The notes under the pieces: generated by a model
What the model was told of the DNA's origin: nothing
Seen by the model: the letters and a program-made list of their open reading frames with translations, nothing else
Databases searched by the model: none
Made by a program: the position numbers and the translations under genes
Origin: Boswellia sacra
Taxonomy: Eukaryota; Streptophyta; Magnoliopsida; Sapindales; Burseraceae
Length of the DNA stretch: 64,000 nucleotides
Reading direction: 5' to 3'
Assembly (NCBI GenBank): GCA_013180625.2
Contig: SNVD02013154.1
Span: 310,001 to 374,000 of the forward strand
Part shown: one piece after another, positions 1 through 10,713 of the stretch
Numbering within the stretch: position 1 is the stretch's first letter
Layout: the number at the start of each line of letters is the position of its first letter

Positions 1-1814
1 AATGTTATTCAAGCCATATCATAACAAATTCACATATATGAGGGCACATTAATATTTCTACATCTCGCACACACAGAATTTACACCAACATGTAACTCAC
101 ATACACATTAAAGTGTACGAAATCACACATTTCATAAATCACTATAAACCCCAATCAAATCATTTCCCATATCAAGGTCCATGTATTCATGGCCCCATCC
201 ACATTCCATCAACACATTTCACATATATTCACAAACACAATCATTAAACACGTTTCATTAAGAGTTAAAATCTGTTGTATCCTCCAAAGGGTCTAGCTAC
301 TTACCCGATTAGCGTCGCCTCTTAATTTTGTTTTCCTGTATTTCTTGACAACGGCATCATATGTATCAAGAGAAGAACCGCAGATGCTTGAAATTCACCT
401 CTTCTTCTTCTCCTTCATCTCTGAAAACCATTGCCATAGTCATGACGTGCTGATCAGTGTCCATTTAAAAATCATTAAACCCCTTATAGGTTAACAGCAA
501 TTCAACCAACCAATAACATCATTTACTAAGCAATATCACACACATTGATAGGGTGATCAAAATAATAGGTCAATTATTCCCAATCCTCACCAAACTTTAT
601 GGGACTCAAGTAGACACATGTATTACATCCTATGAATTTTATTGAGTAAAAATAAGGTCATATACCACATAGAAACCCTGAATCTTGCTTTTACAGATAA
701 ACTGTCTCCAGGCCTCTCAACTGAGCAGTATCACTTTAAAGAATTTTATAAAATTCATTGTTAATCAAATAACCACCAAACTTTGCACGCTAAAACTAGA
801 CACATATAACTAACTAGACACATATAACTATCATTATACCAAAAATCATAATTTTCTATAGTGTCTAAGTAAGCCAAAAGTAATTTAACTTATCTATTCT
901 TTTTTACAGTTAAAATTTCCAGCTTTACAACCTCAAACTTGAAAAATCATATAAATTCATACAAAGCTCCAAAGGCCATAAAATTTTTCAGTTCAATAGA
1001 AAACATACCTAAGGAATTGTATACCGAAAACCAGAATTTTTTATGGAGGATTGGTCCCTCAAATGAAAACCGTTTCCCATACTCTGTTTCAAAACAGGGG
1101 ATATCCAAATTCGGTTTAGCAGCTTTGAAAAATCACCATAAATTGTTCACTTCGATTTTTTGAGTGATTCAAAATGATATAAACTCATAAATGTGTCTAG
1201 TTTCACACATAAAAATTTCATAACCAAATTATATTCCTAGAATTTTAGAGATAATTTGCACACCCTACTGCTCAGTTTGACTATCCTGCAGAATTCTGAC
1301 CCAATCATCATCTATGGCCTTCCTATCTCATCCAATCTAATAGAATCATGTATAACGCACCAAATTTGTGATTTCCATCATACCTAATTGCATACATCAC
1401 ATGAACATACCATAGACCATAGTTTAATCTACCATTCCTTCACAAAATTTAGTAACTAAGCATGAGAAGTTGAAGGAGAGAAAAGATTCCTACCTTGAAT
1501 TCCTCCTAGTTTCCTTTAATTTCCTTGATTTCTCACAATGGAAGAAAGCAAATAGAGAGAAAAAGAGAGGGCTGGAAACGGTTTTTGGTAGAGACAAGAA
1601 AGAGAAATAAAATTTTCTAGAGTTCTCCCATACTTATATAGATAAGGATTGAGGTGAAATTCCAAGTTAGCCCTTGTACTTACTAACATCTTCCAATTTC
1701 ATCCTCCAAGATTACTTATTAACATATATATCATTTAGGCACATATATGCATAAATAAATACACACTTTAAGGCATATAAAAGCATATTATTTACAACAT
1801 TTTGAGGTGTTCCA
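1..1814 (-). mobile_element. Long LTR-like element, copy 0 (cut by window edge)
   Basis: This stretch aligns almost base for base with 45681-47432, the right part of the complete copy at 43646-47432. Both run from the AATGTTATTCAAGCC segment to a terminal GAGGTGTT(A/C)CA. The far end lies outside the window, so no target duplication can be read. To the right the sequence passes directly into the duplicated P-block, so the element is inserted in that block. No gag or pol reading frame is present. Read on the minus strand the element starts TG(T/G)AACACCTC, as an LTR would. The 74-codon frame at 939-1163 is not conserved and is not a gene. Confidence 0.75.
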
Positions 1815-2620
1815 ATAAGAGCACAAGGGAAATTCCGCACAGAAGTTATCAATAAAGATGATCAAAATCGAGCCATAATAAATCAACTAGCACTGATGCA
1901 AATCTAGTCTACAATTTCTTTAGGTTCAATGCATCTAATCAATTATCAGTAAAAGGTACAATTCCTCGAGTGTTGTTTGTGCAATCTAATCTAGTACAAA
2001 TTAGGGGCATTCAGAAAGGTCAGAGATATTGGCATCCTCAGTTTAGGCCTACTGAAATAATAATTTGCACTGCTTGTTATTTCACAGAGATAGATAAGAG
2101 GCGTGTTCTCAAGACAGATTTTCAAAGGTTGATTGGTGTTTATTCTTGCCAATACTTTTATATCAAAGCATATCTTCAAAACATGGGCTAAATGTAGTAA
2201 ATAATCATGAGTAAAAGGAAGGATATTGAAACATCCAAGAATACATGAGTTATCGAGAAATGGCATACCATATAAGACAATTGCAAATATGTGAAGGCAA
2301 CTTAAAGATCAAATTGATAAAAAAAACATGCAAAATGCAGTAAATAATTATGGAGCTCAAGATAGCCTGTGACTGTGATAAAATTGTAATACTTAGATTT
2401 GATGACGGTCCTTGTAAGGATATGAACTTGGATATTATTTCAGTAAACAACTGACAGATGCAAATTATGTTTACAGTAAGTAAAATAATCATAACGTAGC
2501 TCAAATGACGAATGTGACACATCATGTAATATCAGCATCTTGAAGCAAAATTTTGAAATCCCTCCATTGAAAAAATGTGAAACAAAAGATCATGAAAGGT
2601 GGTCTAGTAAATCACATACG
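1815..2620. repeat. P-block, copy 1 (duplicated host sequence, unrecognised)
   Basis: This block recurs at 31579-31890, 60915-61735 and 63290-64000 with only scattered differences. On the plus strand it has short coding-like pieces separated by stops and frame changes, for example the 73-codon frame at 1970-2191 that is kept in most copies. No family is recognised. The many frame breaks suggest an old gene remnant or a conserved non-coding segment. Its position just left of the SRP54 pseudogene is the same as the end of a preceding duplication unit, so most of that unit probably lies upstream of the window. Confidence 0.6.
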
Positions 2621-2949
2621 GAAGCCGAGTCCATCTCATAACTTGGAATCATTTTAGCAGCGCAGACCTGTGGAAAAACAAGATAGCATAAAATGTTGTC
2701 AGTCTACAACTGGATCAGAGACACGTCACATAAGAAGAACTTTATATGTCCTCTCAATAAACGTAGGTTTGCAATCACCCATTTATGACAAGTAAAGGTG
2801 CCAAAAACAGGAATTTGCATGAGAATTGAGACGCAAACTTGTTAAAAAAAAAAAAAAAAAACCCTTTTGTGTATATCCATCCGTAGTTTGACTTTGATCA
2901 AACGTATCTTACAAGATTAGAACTTAAAGATAGAACTGACTACAAGACT
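2621..2949. other. Intergenic, paralogous to 48425-48735
   Basis: This is non-coding host sequence at the left edge of unit A, alignable with unit B. It contains a run of about 19 A residues near 2845. No gene is seen. Confidence 0.5.
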
Positions 2950-3114
2950 AGGGAATAGCTAGAGTGCAGCGGTTGTACGAGTACAGCCGCTGCTTTTAAG
3001 GAAGGGGGGTGTGCAAACAGTTGGAAAGACAGCTATTGCAGCCCCCTAAAAGTTGTAAAAGCACCCAACGTATGGATACGTTGGGTGTACGTTGGGTGTA
3101 CTGTAGTGAGACCC
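2950..3114. mobile_element. Small fold-back MITE-like insertion (165 bp)
   Basis: The sequence CAAGACT occurs at 2943-2949 and again at 3115-3121. Unit B has this site once, without the 165 bp between, near 48735. The segment is therefore an insertion with a 7-bp target duplication. Near its left end GCAGCGG TTGTAC and GTACAGC CGCTGC form a hairpin, and near its right end CGTTGGGTGTA is repeated in tandem. It shares the GCAGC-TGTAC core and a TTGTAAAAG stretch with the MITE at 15448-15580 and may belong to the same family. It has no coding capacity. A hAT-like origin is possible, but the 7-bp rather than 8-bp duplication leaves this open. Confidence 0.6.
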
Positions 3115-3446
3115 GCAAGACTATCTAGCTAACTTAAAATCATGTCATAATCAATTTTCAATAAACCCAAAATAATATATTGCACATTCGTAGTACAATT
3201 TATAAAACTAATTCATTAAAATCCATGAAGTTATTTAATACCTGATCAAAGAGTCCCACAAAGATTCACCCAACTTCTCCACAAAGATGCTCCTTTCCAT
3301 CAACAAAATCGGTTTTAAAGTTATCCAGCAAGCAGACAGGATTTAAACCAAGAACTAGACATTTCATTTTAAAACAATTTACACAATTAAAGAACATTGA
3401 ACACAAAGAAGTGGAAAAACTAGGAACAGACCAGAAAGACGGCTCA
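3115..3446. other. Intergenic, paralogous to 48735-49067
   Basis: Host sequence shared with unit B. A piece around 3250-3345 recurs near 4430-4500, and twice again in unit B, so there is a small local duplication. No gene is recognised. Confidence 0.45.
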
Positions 3447-4060
3447 CAAAGGGTTTAACATCAAACACTTCACACTCATCTATATGCCCTCCAGCACCAA
3501 TATATATTACAGGACTCTCTGTCACAGCGACACTGCACATACAAAATATTGCTGCAAATCTCTAAAGCCAAGTGCCTTCCTTTACTTTTTCCTTCTTGCA
3601 ATGAATAGCTTCAATAAAACAGTTAAATCCATTTAAAGTCATTGAAAGCAATGAAAGCTAAACGATGGCAAAAGTACTTATTTACGCACTAAGAGCAGCA
3701 CTACCACCACCCTTTGCATGACCATAACAATCTCAGCCCCAACTGAAACAGTTTGCTTAAATGCTTGCGCCTAATCGAATGCAGCTTGACCGATAACTAC
3801 TACCCATGACAAATTTAGTAAGATCTGATTTCTGGAACATCAAAATATGAAAAGGATAAAAGGGTAAGTATTATCAACCTATGACAAGATGATAAGAGCA
3901 TGCAAAATCAGCACAATACAATACCACTGCTTCAGAACTTGACACATTTCTTCCAAAAGAGCAGCTTCCTGTCTATGGCGCCTACTGGTATCAAAAAAAT
4001 TATGAGATCATGGTTTTCCTTCTTGAATTTTTCCACACCATTTACTGCCATTCTGCATTT
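3447..4060 (-). pseudogene. SRP54: SRP54-like pseudogene fragment (unit A)
   Basis: Three minus-strand segments resemble consecutive pieces of the GTPase (NG) domain of the 54-kDa signal recognition particle subunit, which binds signal peptides and hydrolyses GTP during targeting to the ER. The segment near 3950-4060 reads AVNGVEKFKKENHDLIIF before a frame break and corresponds to the family's AV(D/E)GVE.FKKE....IIVDTSGRH region. The segment near 3708-3815 resembles the FVMDSSIGQ...FKQSVAVG region with frame changes. The segment near 3447-3535 reads [22 protein letters not shown], split here as [12 protein letters not shown] and [10 protein letters not shown], close to the G5-region consensus. 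The N-terminal half and the M domain are not seen. The same remnant is in unit B, so it was broken before the duplication. Confidence 0.75.
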
Positions 4061-4955
4061 TCACCATTGTCTGACTCTGTATACCTGTAAATTAAAGCTA
4101 AGAGATTGCTTAGTTTGAAATGACCAAATTGTAACATGAGCATAGACTAAATTGATAATGCATCTCCAATTCCAATATGAAATCGTAAATCTGTGCTATC
4201 AAACATGGCATTTATGATATAAGTTATAGAAGATCTTTTATTTTTTCCTGCGTAGTAAAGCTGAACTTTTCATAATGTCTCCGCCCTCTATTTTGCGAAT
4301 AGTGATTTTGCAAAAATAACTCACAAGTTCTACAATTAATTTTATATAAATTAAAATAATATTTGGCGCATTCTTAGTAAAAATAATAAAACTCATTCAT
4401 TAATTGAATTCAATTCGTTATTTAATACCTGATCGAGGAGCCCCACAAAGATACTCCTTCCCGTCAACAACATTCATTTTAAAGTTATCCAGCAGCAGAG
4501 AGGATTTAAAAAATGTTCTCACTTGTGTATCTTATTTTCAACTCATACGTTATGTAGATTCCAAGCCAGTAACTCTAATGAAGGCTGCTTAATTCATTTG
4601 GTTCCACTATGTTCGTGACTGCATTCAACCAAATATGCCGCACATGGTAATTGACCATATAAAAACATCAATTATTACAACTTCCACTCCAACAAAACAA
4701 AGAGAAAAGCCCTACAAAATAAAAATAAAAAAATAAACAAGAATAAAAATCTTATACCTCCAACTTTATATATGTACTAGAAAAAAGTTATAGACAGAAT
4801 TTTCCAGAGAAAGCACTGAGTTTTTCTTTCAAAATCTTAAAAAAAAAAAATTCAAATACTAGGAAATGCTATTTACATGTTGAAGTTTAAATGAGATTCA
4901 TCTGCTCTGATTTATGCTATGCATCAACCAAATATAAGCAAAGCGTGGAAATATT
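4061..4955. other. Intergenic, paralogous to 49650-50530
   Basis: Host sequence between the SRP54 remnant and the copia insertion. It is alignable with unit B throughout, and no gene is seen. Confidence 0.45.
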
Positions 4956-5524
4956 TGTTGGAGTATTGGCTCTTTAGCCAATGCTATAAGCAATGTGAGG
5001 GATCCCACATTGCTCAAATAGAAATACTTGGGACTCCTTTGGGCTTATAAAAGAAGCCAAGTAGGAGAGTTATGAGTGTACCAAGAGAAATATCCTCCAC
5101 CCCCTAAAGTTGTAAGGTCTCACATATAAGACCTCATAGTTTAAGGGCCTTTCCGTAAGGACCTTAAAGTTTGTAATATTTGTTTTTCCCCTTTTGATTT
5201 TGGGTATTTGTAGTATTGCCCAATTGTTTGGGTAATTACGTTTGGCCCAACTATTTGGGTAATTACAGTTTGGCCCAATAGTTGTGGTATTTGTATTGTG
5301 ACCCAAAAGTTTGTAATTCTCTTTGAAGATAGTGGAAAGTTTATTCAGCGGCGCTCGAGGACGTAGGTACTAATACCGAACCTCGTTAAATCCTGGTGTG
5401 TTTTCTATTTCTGCATTGTGGTTGATTTGTTGCCTCTTTTGTTGCTATTATATTCAAATCTGGCATAGTTGTGTTGTGCATTTTGGGTTATTCTGTTGGT
5501 TATCGCTTCCGCTTGTGCATAACA
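4956..5524 (+). repeat. 5' LTR of copia element
   Basis: 569 bp, bounded by TG and CA, and identical on reading to the copy at 9791-10359. It contains a TATA-like promoter and a short tandem motif built on TTTGGGTAATTAC and TTTGGCCCAA near 5216-5285. The 78-codon minus-strand frame inside it is just LTR sequence. Confidence 0.95.
5045..5053 (+). promoter_or_regulatory. TATA box of copia LTR promoter
   Basis: TTATAAAAG lies about 90 bp into the LTR, where the U3/R promoter of a short copia LTR is expected. The matching site in the 3' LTR is at 9880-9888. Transcription would start roughly 30 bp downstream; that start is inferred. Confidence 0.6.
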
Positions 5525-5526
5525 AT

Positions 5527-5538
5527 TGGTATCAGAGC
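5527..5538 (+). other. Primer binding site (initiator tRNA-Met)
   Basis: TGGTATCAGAGC begins two bases after the 5' LTR. It is the standard plant PBS, complementary to the 3' end of initiator methionine tRNA, and primes minus-strand DNA synthesis. Confidence 0.95.
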
Positions 5539-5690
5539 CGAAGGTTTTGGGTAGTTAGTGGCTATTTCATTGAAGCACTTACTACTGTTCTGGGCTGTTG
5601 ATTTTGGATTGCTAGTTATTGAATATAATAGTTTGTTTGGAGCTTGGTTATTGGTGATTTGTGTATCGAGCTTGTTTGTGAGAGGTAGTA

Positions 5691-7844
5691 ATGGCTTCAT
5701 CATCTACTGTATCTGAGAAGACAGTGACTGTGACAAATGCAAAAATAGATGTTGAAAAATTTGATGGCCGAAATAATTTCGGCTTATGGCAGAGTGAGGT
5801 GTTGGACGGGTTGTATCAGCAGGATTTGGATATTGTTCTGGAAGAAACAAAACCAGAAGATATCAGTGCAAGAGATTGGGACAGGCTGAATATAAAAGCT
5901 TGTGGGTTGATTCGCTCTTGTTTGTGTAGAGAACAAAAGTATCCGTTCACTAAGGAGACATCTGCAAACAAATTGTGGAAGGCGCTGGAAAACAAATATA
6001 TGAAGAAAAGCAATGAGAATCGGCTGTATCTATTGAAGAGATTGTTCCGTCTCCAGTTGAAACCAGGTACGAGCATCAGTTCTCATATTGATGAGTTTAA
6101 TAAGTTAATTGCTGATTTGTTAAACTTAGATGAAACATTCAAAGATGAGATTAAGGCTATGCTATTGATTGGCTCACTTCCGGATGAATTAGATCATTTG
6201 TGCATTACTCTTATCCATGGGAAAGATAAACTGTCTTTTGAAGAAGTTTGTTCTGCTTTGTTGAATTATGAAATTCGTAAGAAAGATCAAAGGGAACATA
6301 GGGATGAGTCAGTAGATGCATTGACAGTGAGAGGGCGTAGTCATAGTAGGAAACCAGGAAAAAGGGGAAAATCTTTGTCGAGGGGTAGATTAGGAAAAGA
6401 TGAGTGTGCCTTTTGTCGTGAGAAAGGGCATTGGAAGAAAGATTGTCCTAAGTTGAAAAAGAAAGATAAGGGCAAGGCTGTTTCTGATGCATGTGTTGTT
6501 GAGCGTGAGGATGATAGTGATTCAGATATATGTCTAGTTGGTCATCCATCCACTTCTGGTTCTGATGAGTGGATTATGGATTCGGGTTGTACTTATCATA
6601 TGTGTCCACATCGGGATTGGTTCTTTCAGTTTGAACAGCTTGATTGTGGAGTTGTGTATATGGGCAATGATGATATTTGCCATACTGCTGGGATAGGTTC
6701 GATCCGATTGAGGAATCATGATGGACTGACTAGAGTTCTGACAGATGTTCGGTATGTACCGAAGTTGAAGAAGAATCTCATCTCTTTGGGAGCCTTAGAA
6801 TCTAAAGGCTGTGGTATATCTATTCGAGATGGTATTCTGAGGGTCACTTCAGGCGCTCTTGTGGTATTGAAAGGCACTAGGAGGAACAACTTGTATTACT
6901 ATAATGGTAATACGGTTATTGGATCAGCTGCTATGGTTTCTGATAATGATATAGATTCAGAGATCACGAGACTGTGGCATATGCGTTTGGGACATGCAGG
7001 TGAGAAAGCCTTATTCAGTTTGGTGAAACGAGGCTTATTGAAAGGTGCAAAGACCTGCAAGCTGGATTTCTGTGAGCATTGTGTTCTGGGAAAGCAGAAG
7101 AGAGTGAAATTTGGCACCGCTATTCATAATACCAAGGGTATTCTTGATTATGTTCACTCAGATGTGTGGGGACCTACTAAAACCGCATCTATGGGAGGTA
7201 GGCACTACTTTGTTACTTTTGTTGATGACTTTTCCAGAAGAACTTGGGTGTATTGTTTGAAATCAAAAGATGATGTACTTCGTGTTTTCCTTAAATGGAA
7301 AAAGATGATTGAGACACAGACTGGCAAGAAGATCAAGCATCTCAGAACAGATAATGGTGGTGAGTATTGCAGTGATCAGTTTTTGAAATTGTGTCAAGAT
7401 GAAGGTATTGTACGTCATTTTACTGTTAGAGGTACACCACAGCAGAATGGGGTGGCAGAACGCATGAACCGGACATTGCTGGAGAAAGTTCGGTGTATGT
7501 TGTCCAATGCTGGGTTGGGCAAAGAGTTTTGGGCTGAGGCTGTGACTTATGCGTGTCATCTCATTAATCGTCTACCTTCAGCTGCTATTGGTGATAGAAC
7601 TCCATTGGAGGTATGGTCTGGACAACCTGTTTCTGATTATGATTCTTTACATGTTTTTGGTTCCACTGCATATTATCATGTGAAAGAATCTAAGCTGGAT
7701 CCTAGAGCCAAGAAAGCGATTTTCTTGGGATTTGCTTCGGGAGTGAAAGGATATCGTCTATGGTGTCCTAGTTCGAGGAAGATTGTATCCAGTCGAGATG
7801 TGACATTTGATGAGTCTTCAATGTTGAAGAAATCAGAAAACTAG
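5691..7844 (+). CDS. copia Gag-protease-integrase, ends at a TAG
   Basis: 717 codons from ATG. An N-terminal UBN2-type Gag is followed by a CCHC zinc knuckle (CAFCREKGHWKKDC, C239 onward). Next come the aspartic protease site DSG at D297, the GAG-pre-integrase HHCC region at about 427-475, and the integrase core. The core's D,D35E triad is D491, D554 and E590, with NGGEY and PQQNGVAER around it. The frame stops at TAG 7842-7844. After seven sense codons there is a second TAG at 7866-7868, and the RT frame then continues in the same phase. Plant copia polyproteins are normally one uninterrupted frame, so these are probably premature stops (CAG to TAG would explain at least the second). This part could still make Gag, protease and integrase. 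Confidence 0.95.
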   Translation: MASSSTVSEKTVTVTNAKIDVEKFDGRNNFGLWQSEVLDGLYQQDLDIVLEETKPEDISARDWDRLNIKACGLIRSCLCREQKYPFTKETSANKLWKALENKYMKKSNENRLYLLKRLFRLQLKPGTSISSHIDEFNKLIADLLNLDETFKDEIKAMLLIGSLPDELDHLCITLIHGKDKLSFEEVCSALLNYEIRKKDQREHRDESVDALTVRGRSHSRKPGKRGKSLSRGRLGKDECAFCREKGHWKKDCPKLKKKDKGKAVSDACVVEREDDSDSDICLVGHPSTSGSDEWIMDSGCTYHMCPHRDWFFQFEQLDCGVVYMGNDDICHTAGIGSIRLRNHDGLTRVLTDVRYVPKLKKNLISLGALESKGCGISIRDGILRVTSGALVVLKGTRRNNLYYYNGNTVIGSAAMVSDNDIDSEITRLWHMRLGHAGEKALFSLVKRGLLKGAKTCKLDFCEHCVLGKQKRVKFGTAIHNTKGILDYVHSDVWGPTKTASMGGRHYFVTFVDDFSRRTWVYCLKSKDDVLRVFLKWKKMIETQTGKKIKHLRTDNGGEYCSDQFLKLCQDEGIVRHFTVRGTPQQNGVAERMNRTLLEKVRCMLSNAGLGKEFWAEAVTYACHLINRLPSAAIGDRTPLEVWSGQPVSDYDSLHVFGSTAYYHVKESKLDPRAKKAIFLGFASGVKGYRLWCPSSRKIVSSRDVTFDESSMLKKSEN

Positions 7845-7871
7845 ACAAAGGTGAATGGTACTCCATAGCAG

Positions 7872-9689
7872 GTGGAGCATACTCAGCAGCAGGTGGAGTT
7901 TGAAACGACGACATTGAACCCAGTTAGATCTGTTGAGACAGATGATGGTACTCCTGTGACAGAGGGAGATTTGGGAGATGATGGTGAGGGTTCTACTCAG
8001 GAACCTCAACAGCAACAAGAATCTATTGCAATTGATAGGCCAAGACGTGAGATTCGCAGACCTGCTCGATTTGCTGATATGGTGGCCTATGCACTTCCAA
8101 TTGTAGATGCTGATGTTCCTTCCACTTATAGAGAGGCAGTTAGATGTTCTGAAGTTGATGAGTGGAAGACAGCTATGAGCGAAGAGATGCAGTCTCTTCA
8201 GAAGAATGAAACTTGGGAGCTAGCTCAACTACCGAAGGGTAAAAAGGTAATTGGGTGCAAATGGGTATATGCAAAGAAAGATGGATTTCCTGACAAGAAT
8301 GACATCCGCTACAAGGCAAGGTTGGTGGCTAAAGGCTACGCTCAGAGGGAAGGAATTGACTACAATGAGGTATTTTCTCCAGTTGTGAAACATTCTTCTA
8401 TTAGAATTTTGTTGGCCTTGGTAGCTCAGATGAATATGGAACTAGTTCAATTGGATGTAAAAACTGCATTTTTACATGGTGACTTGGAAGAGGAAATCTA
8501 TATGACTCAGCCAGAGGGATTCAAAGTTGCTGGTAAGGAAAACTTGGTTTGTAAACTAAAAAGATCGCTTTATGGTTTGAAGCAATCTCCCAGACAGTGG
8601 TATAAGCGATTTGATCGGTTTATGATGGGTCAGAGGTACACAAGAAGCAAATTTGATAATTGTGTATATTTTCGGAGGCTACATGATGGTTCTTTCATTT
8701 ATCTACTCTTGTATGTTGATGATATGTTGATAGCTTCGACGAATGTCGAAGAAATTACAAAGTTGAAGACTCAGTTGAATCGAGAGTTTGAGATGAAAGA
8801 TTTGGGTGAAGCTAAGAAGATTCTTGGCATAGAGATTAGCAGAGATAGAGGGAGAAGCAAGATTTGTTTGACTCAGAAGCAGTATCTGAAGAAGGTATTA
8901 CAGCGGTTTGGCATTACAGAGCAGTCAAAACCTGTAAGTACCCCACTTGCTCCTCATATGAAGCTCAGTGCATCTTTATCTCCTAGTACAGATGAGGAAC
9001 GAGAGTATATGTCTCGAGTTCCGTATGCTAATGCAGTTGGTAGCCTGATGTATGCCATGGTATGTACGAGAACCGATATTTCACATGCAGTTGGAGTTGT
9101 GAGCAGGTATATGCATGATCCTGGTAAAGGACATTGGCAAGCAGTGAAATGGATTCTACGGTATTTGTTGAGAACCGTAGATGTTGGCTTAGTGTTTGAG
9201 AGAGATGATACATGTGGTCAGTATGCTATTGGTTATGTTGATTCTGATTATGCTGGTGATTTGGATAAACGTCGGTCGACAACCGGTTATGTGTTTACTC
9301 TTACAAGAGCACCAGTGAGTGGGAAGTCTACTTTACAGTCTACAGTAGCTTTGTCTACTACAGAGGCAGAGTATATGGCTATGACAGAGGCTGTGAAGGA
9401 AGCTATTTGGTTACAGGGATTGCTGGATGAATTGGGAATTGGGCAGAAGAAGATCAGTCTTTATTCTAACAGTCGGAGTGCTATCCACTTAGCGAAGAAT
9501 CCAGTGTTTCATGTTCGTATGAAGCATATTGATATTCGGTATCATTTTGTACGGGAGATCATTGATGAAGGGAGAATCTTACTTCAGAAGATTGGGACTG
9601 CCGAGAATCCCGCAGATATGTTGACTAAGGTTGTGACAGCGATCAAGTTCAGTCATTGTTTGGACTTGATCAACATTGTGCCTGTTTGA
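7872..9689 (+). CDS. copia reverse transcriptase-RNase H, cut off from Gag by stops
   Basis: About 605 codons, in the same phase as the upstream frame; the first listed codon is GTG, so this is a continuation and not an independent gene. The RVT_2-type RT spans about residues 112-355, with catalytic YVDD at D283-D284. RNase H follows, with SDYAG (D457/D459) and TEAEYMA. The third conserved acidic position, normally CDSQSA, reads SNSRSA with N533. Loss of that aspartate is likely to harm RNase H activity. Translation would need readthrough of two UAG codons, so this copy probably moved using proteins made by a relative, or the damage is newer than the insertion. Confidence 0.93.
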   Translation: MEHTQQQVEFETTTLNPVRSVETDDGTPVTEGDLGDDGEGSTQEPQQQQESIAIDRPRREIRRPARFADMVAYALPIVDADVPSTYREAVRCSEVDEWKTAMSEEMQSLQKNETWELAQLPKGKKVIGCKWVYAKKDGFPDKNDIRYKARLVAKGYAQREGIDYNEVFSPVVKHSSIRILLALVAQMNMELVQLDVKTAFLHGDLEEEIYMTQPEGFKVAGKENLVCKLKRSLYGLKQSPRQWYKRFDRFMMGQRYTRSKFDNCVYFRRLHDGSFIYLLLYVDDMLIASTNVEEITKLKTQLNREFEMKDLGEAKKILGIEISRDRGRSKICLTQKQYLKKVLQRFGITEQSKPVSTPLAPHMKLSASLSPSTDEEREYMSRVPYANAVGSLMYAMVCTRTDISHAVGVVSRYMHDPGKGHWQAVKWILRYLLRTVDVGLVFERDDTCGQYAIGYVDSDYAGDLDKRRSTTGYVFTLTRAPVSGKSTLQSTVALSTTEAEYMAMTEAVKEAIWLQGLLDELGIGQKKISLYSNSRSAIHLAKNPVFHVRMKHIDIRYHFVREIIDEGRILLQKIGTAENPADMLTKVVTAIKFSHCLDLINIVPV

Positions 9690-9778
9690 CCGCGCCATTG
9701 GGCGCATTTGGAGGCGTTGCTGCTGTGATAGAGAATATGGGAAAAAGAAGAGTATTGTGGTGGATTGGCTAAATCGCC

Positions 9779-9789
9779 AAGGTGGAGAA
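9779..9789 (+). other. Polypurine tract of copia element
   Basis: AAGGTGGAGAA lies directly before the 3' LTR, where the plus-strand primer is expected, and matches the AAGG(T/G)GGAGAA type common in plant copia elements. Confidence 0.8.
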
Positions 9790-9790
9790 T

Positions 9791-10359
9791 TGTTGGAGTA
9801 TTGGCTCTTTAGCCAATGCTATAAGCAATGTGAGGGATCCCACATTGCTCAAATAGAAATACTTGGGACTCCTTTGGGCTTATAAAAGAAGCCAAGTAGG
9901 AGAGTTATGAGTGTACCAAGAGAAATATCCTCCACCCCCTAAAGTTGTAAGGTCTCACATATAAGACCTCATAGTTTAAGGGCCTTTCCGTAAGGACCTT
10001 AAAGTTTGTAATATTTGTTTTTCCCCTTTTGATTTTGGGTATTTGTAGTATTGCCCAATTGTTTGGGTAATTACGTTTGGCCCAACTATTTGGGTAATTA
10101 CAGTTTGGCCCAATAGTTGTGGTATTTGTATTGTGACCCAAAAGTTTGTAATTCTCTTTGAAGATAGTGGAAAGTTTATTCAGCGGCGCTCGAGGACGTA
10201 GGTACTAATACCGAACCTCGTTAAATCCTGGTGTGTTTTCTATTTCTGCATTGTGGTTGATTTGTTGCCTCTTTTGTTGCTATTATATTCAAATCTGGCA
10301 TAGTTGTGTTGTGCATTTTGGGTTATTCTGTTGGTTATCGCTTCCGCTTGTGCATAACA
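9791..10359 (+). repeat. 3' LTR of copia element
   Basis: 569 bp, identical on reading to the 5' LTR, ending CATAACA before the ATATT target duplication. Confidence 0.95.
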
Positions 10360-10364
10360 ATATT

Positions 10365-10713
10365 AACAATTGATTAAACACAAGAAACTCAAGAATTAAT
10401 TTCATAAAAAATAGAACCCAGTTGGCAAAAGAAGATCGTGGTCATTACTTACCTTCCTGCCTTCCCAGCGTTTGAACCCACTAATTGGAACAATTATCAA
10501 AGCAGTCAAGCCCTAAATAGTGATTAGAAATGAAGTCAAAATTTAAACTGTCTTTTTTTTTTTTCAATTTAAAATGATCACAAGCGAAGAATAAACAATC
10601 AAATATGTAAATAATTAATTAAATCCAGATAAATTAAAAAAGACACCACAAGAACTTACCGACAAAAGTCCAACAAGACGAGTAATAAGCCACCCATGAT
10701 AGGAGGTTCACAA
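10365..10713. other. 3' flank of TNL-A, paralogous to 50575-50925
   Basis: No reading frame is recognised. On the minus strand, good splice-donor sequences occur at about 10655-10662 (rc GGTAAGTTC) and 10448-10453. The 3' UTR of the TNL gene may therefore be spliced in this stretch; this is inference only. Confidence 0.4.

Larger units (their letters stand above)
4956..10359 (+). mobile_element. Ty1/copia LTR retrotransposon, very recent insertion
   Basis: This is a complete 5404-bp element with 569-bp LTRs that begin TGTTGG and end CATAACA. A 5-bp target duplication, ATATT, lies at 4951-4955 and 10360-10364. The unit B site near 50570 reads GGAAATATTAACAATTG with no element. The two LTRs look identical base for base on reading, which implies very recent insertion. 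The order is LTR, tRNA-iMet primer site, gag-protease-integrase, RT-RNase H, polypurine tract, LTR. Integrase before RT defines the copia superfamily, and the gag and pol resemble Tnt1-type elements. Two in-frame TAG codons split the polyprotein. Confidence 0.97.

Noticed and set aside
5070..5306. 78-codon minus-strand frame, repeated identically at 9905-10141
   Set aside because: It is the same LTR sequence read twice. The frame has no family features and its duplication is explained by the LTRs.
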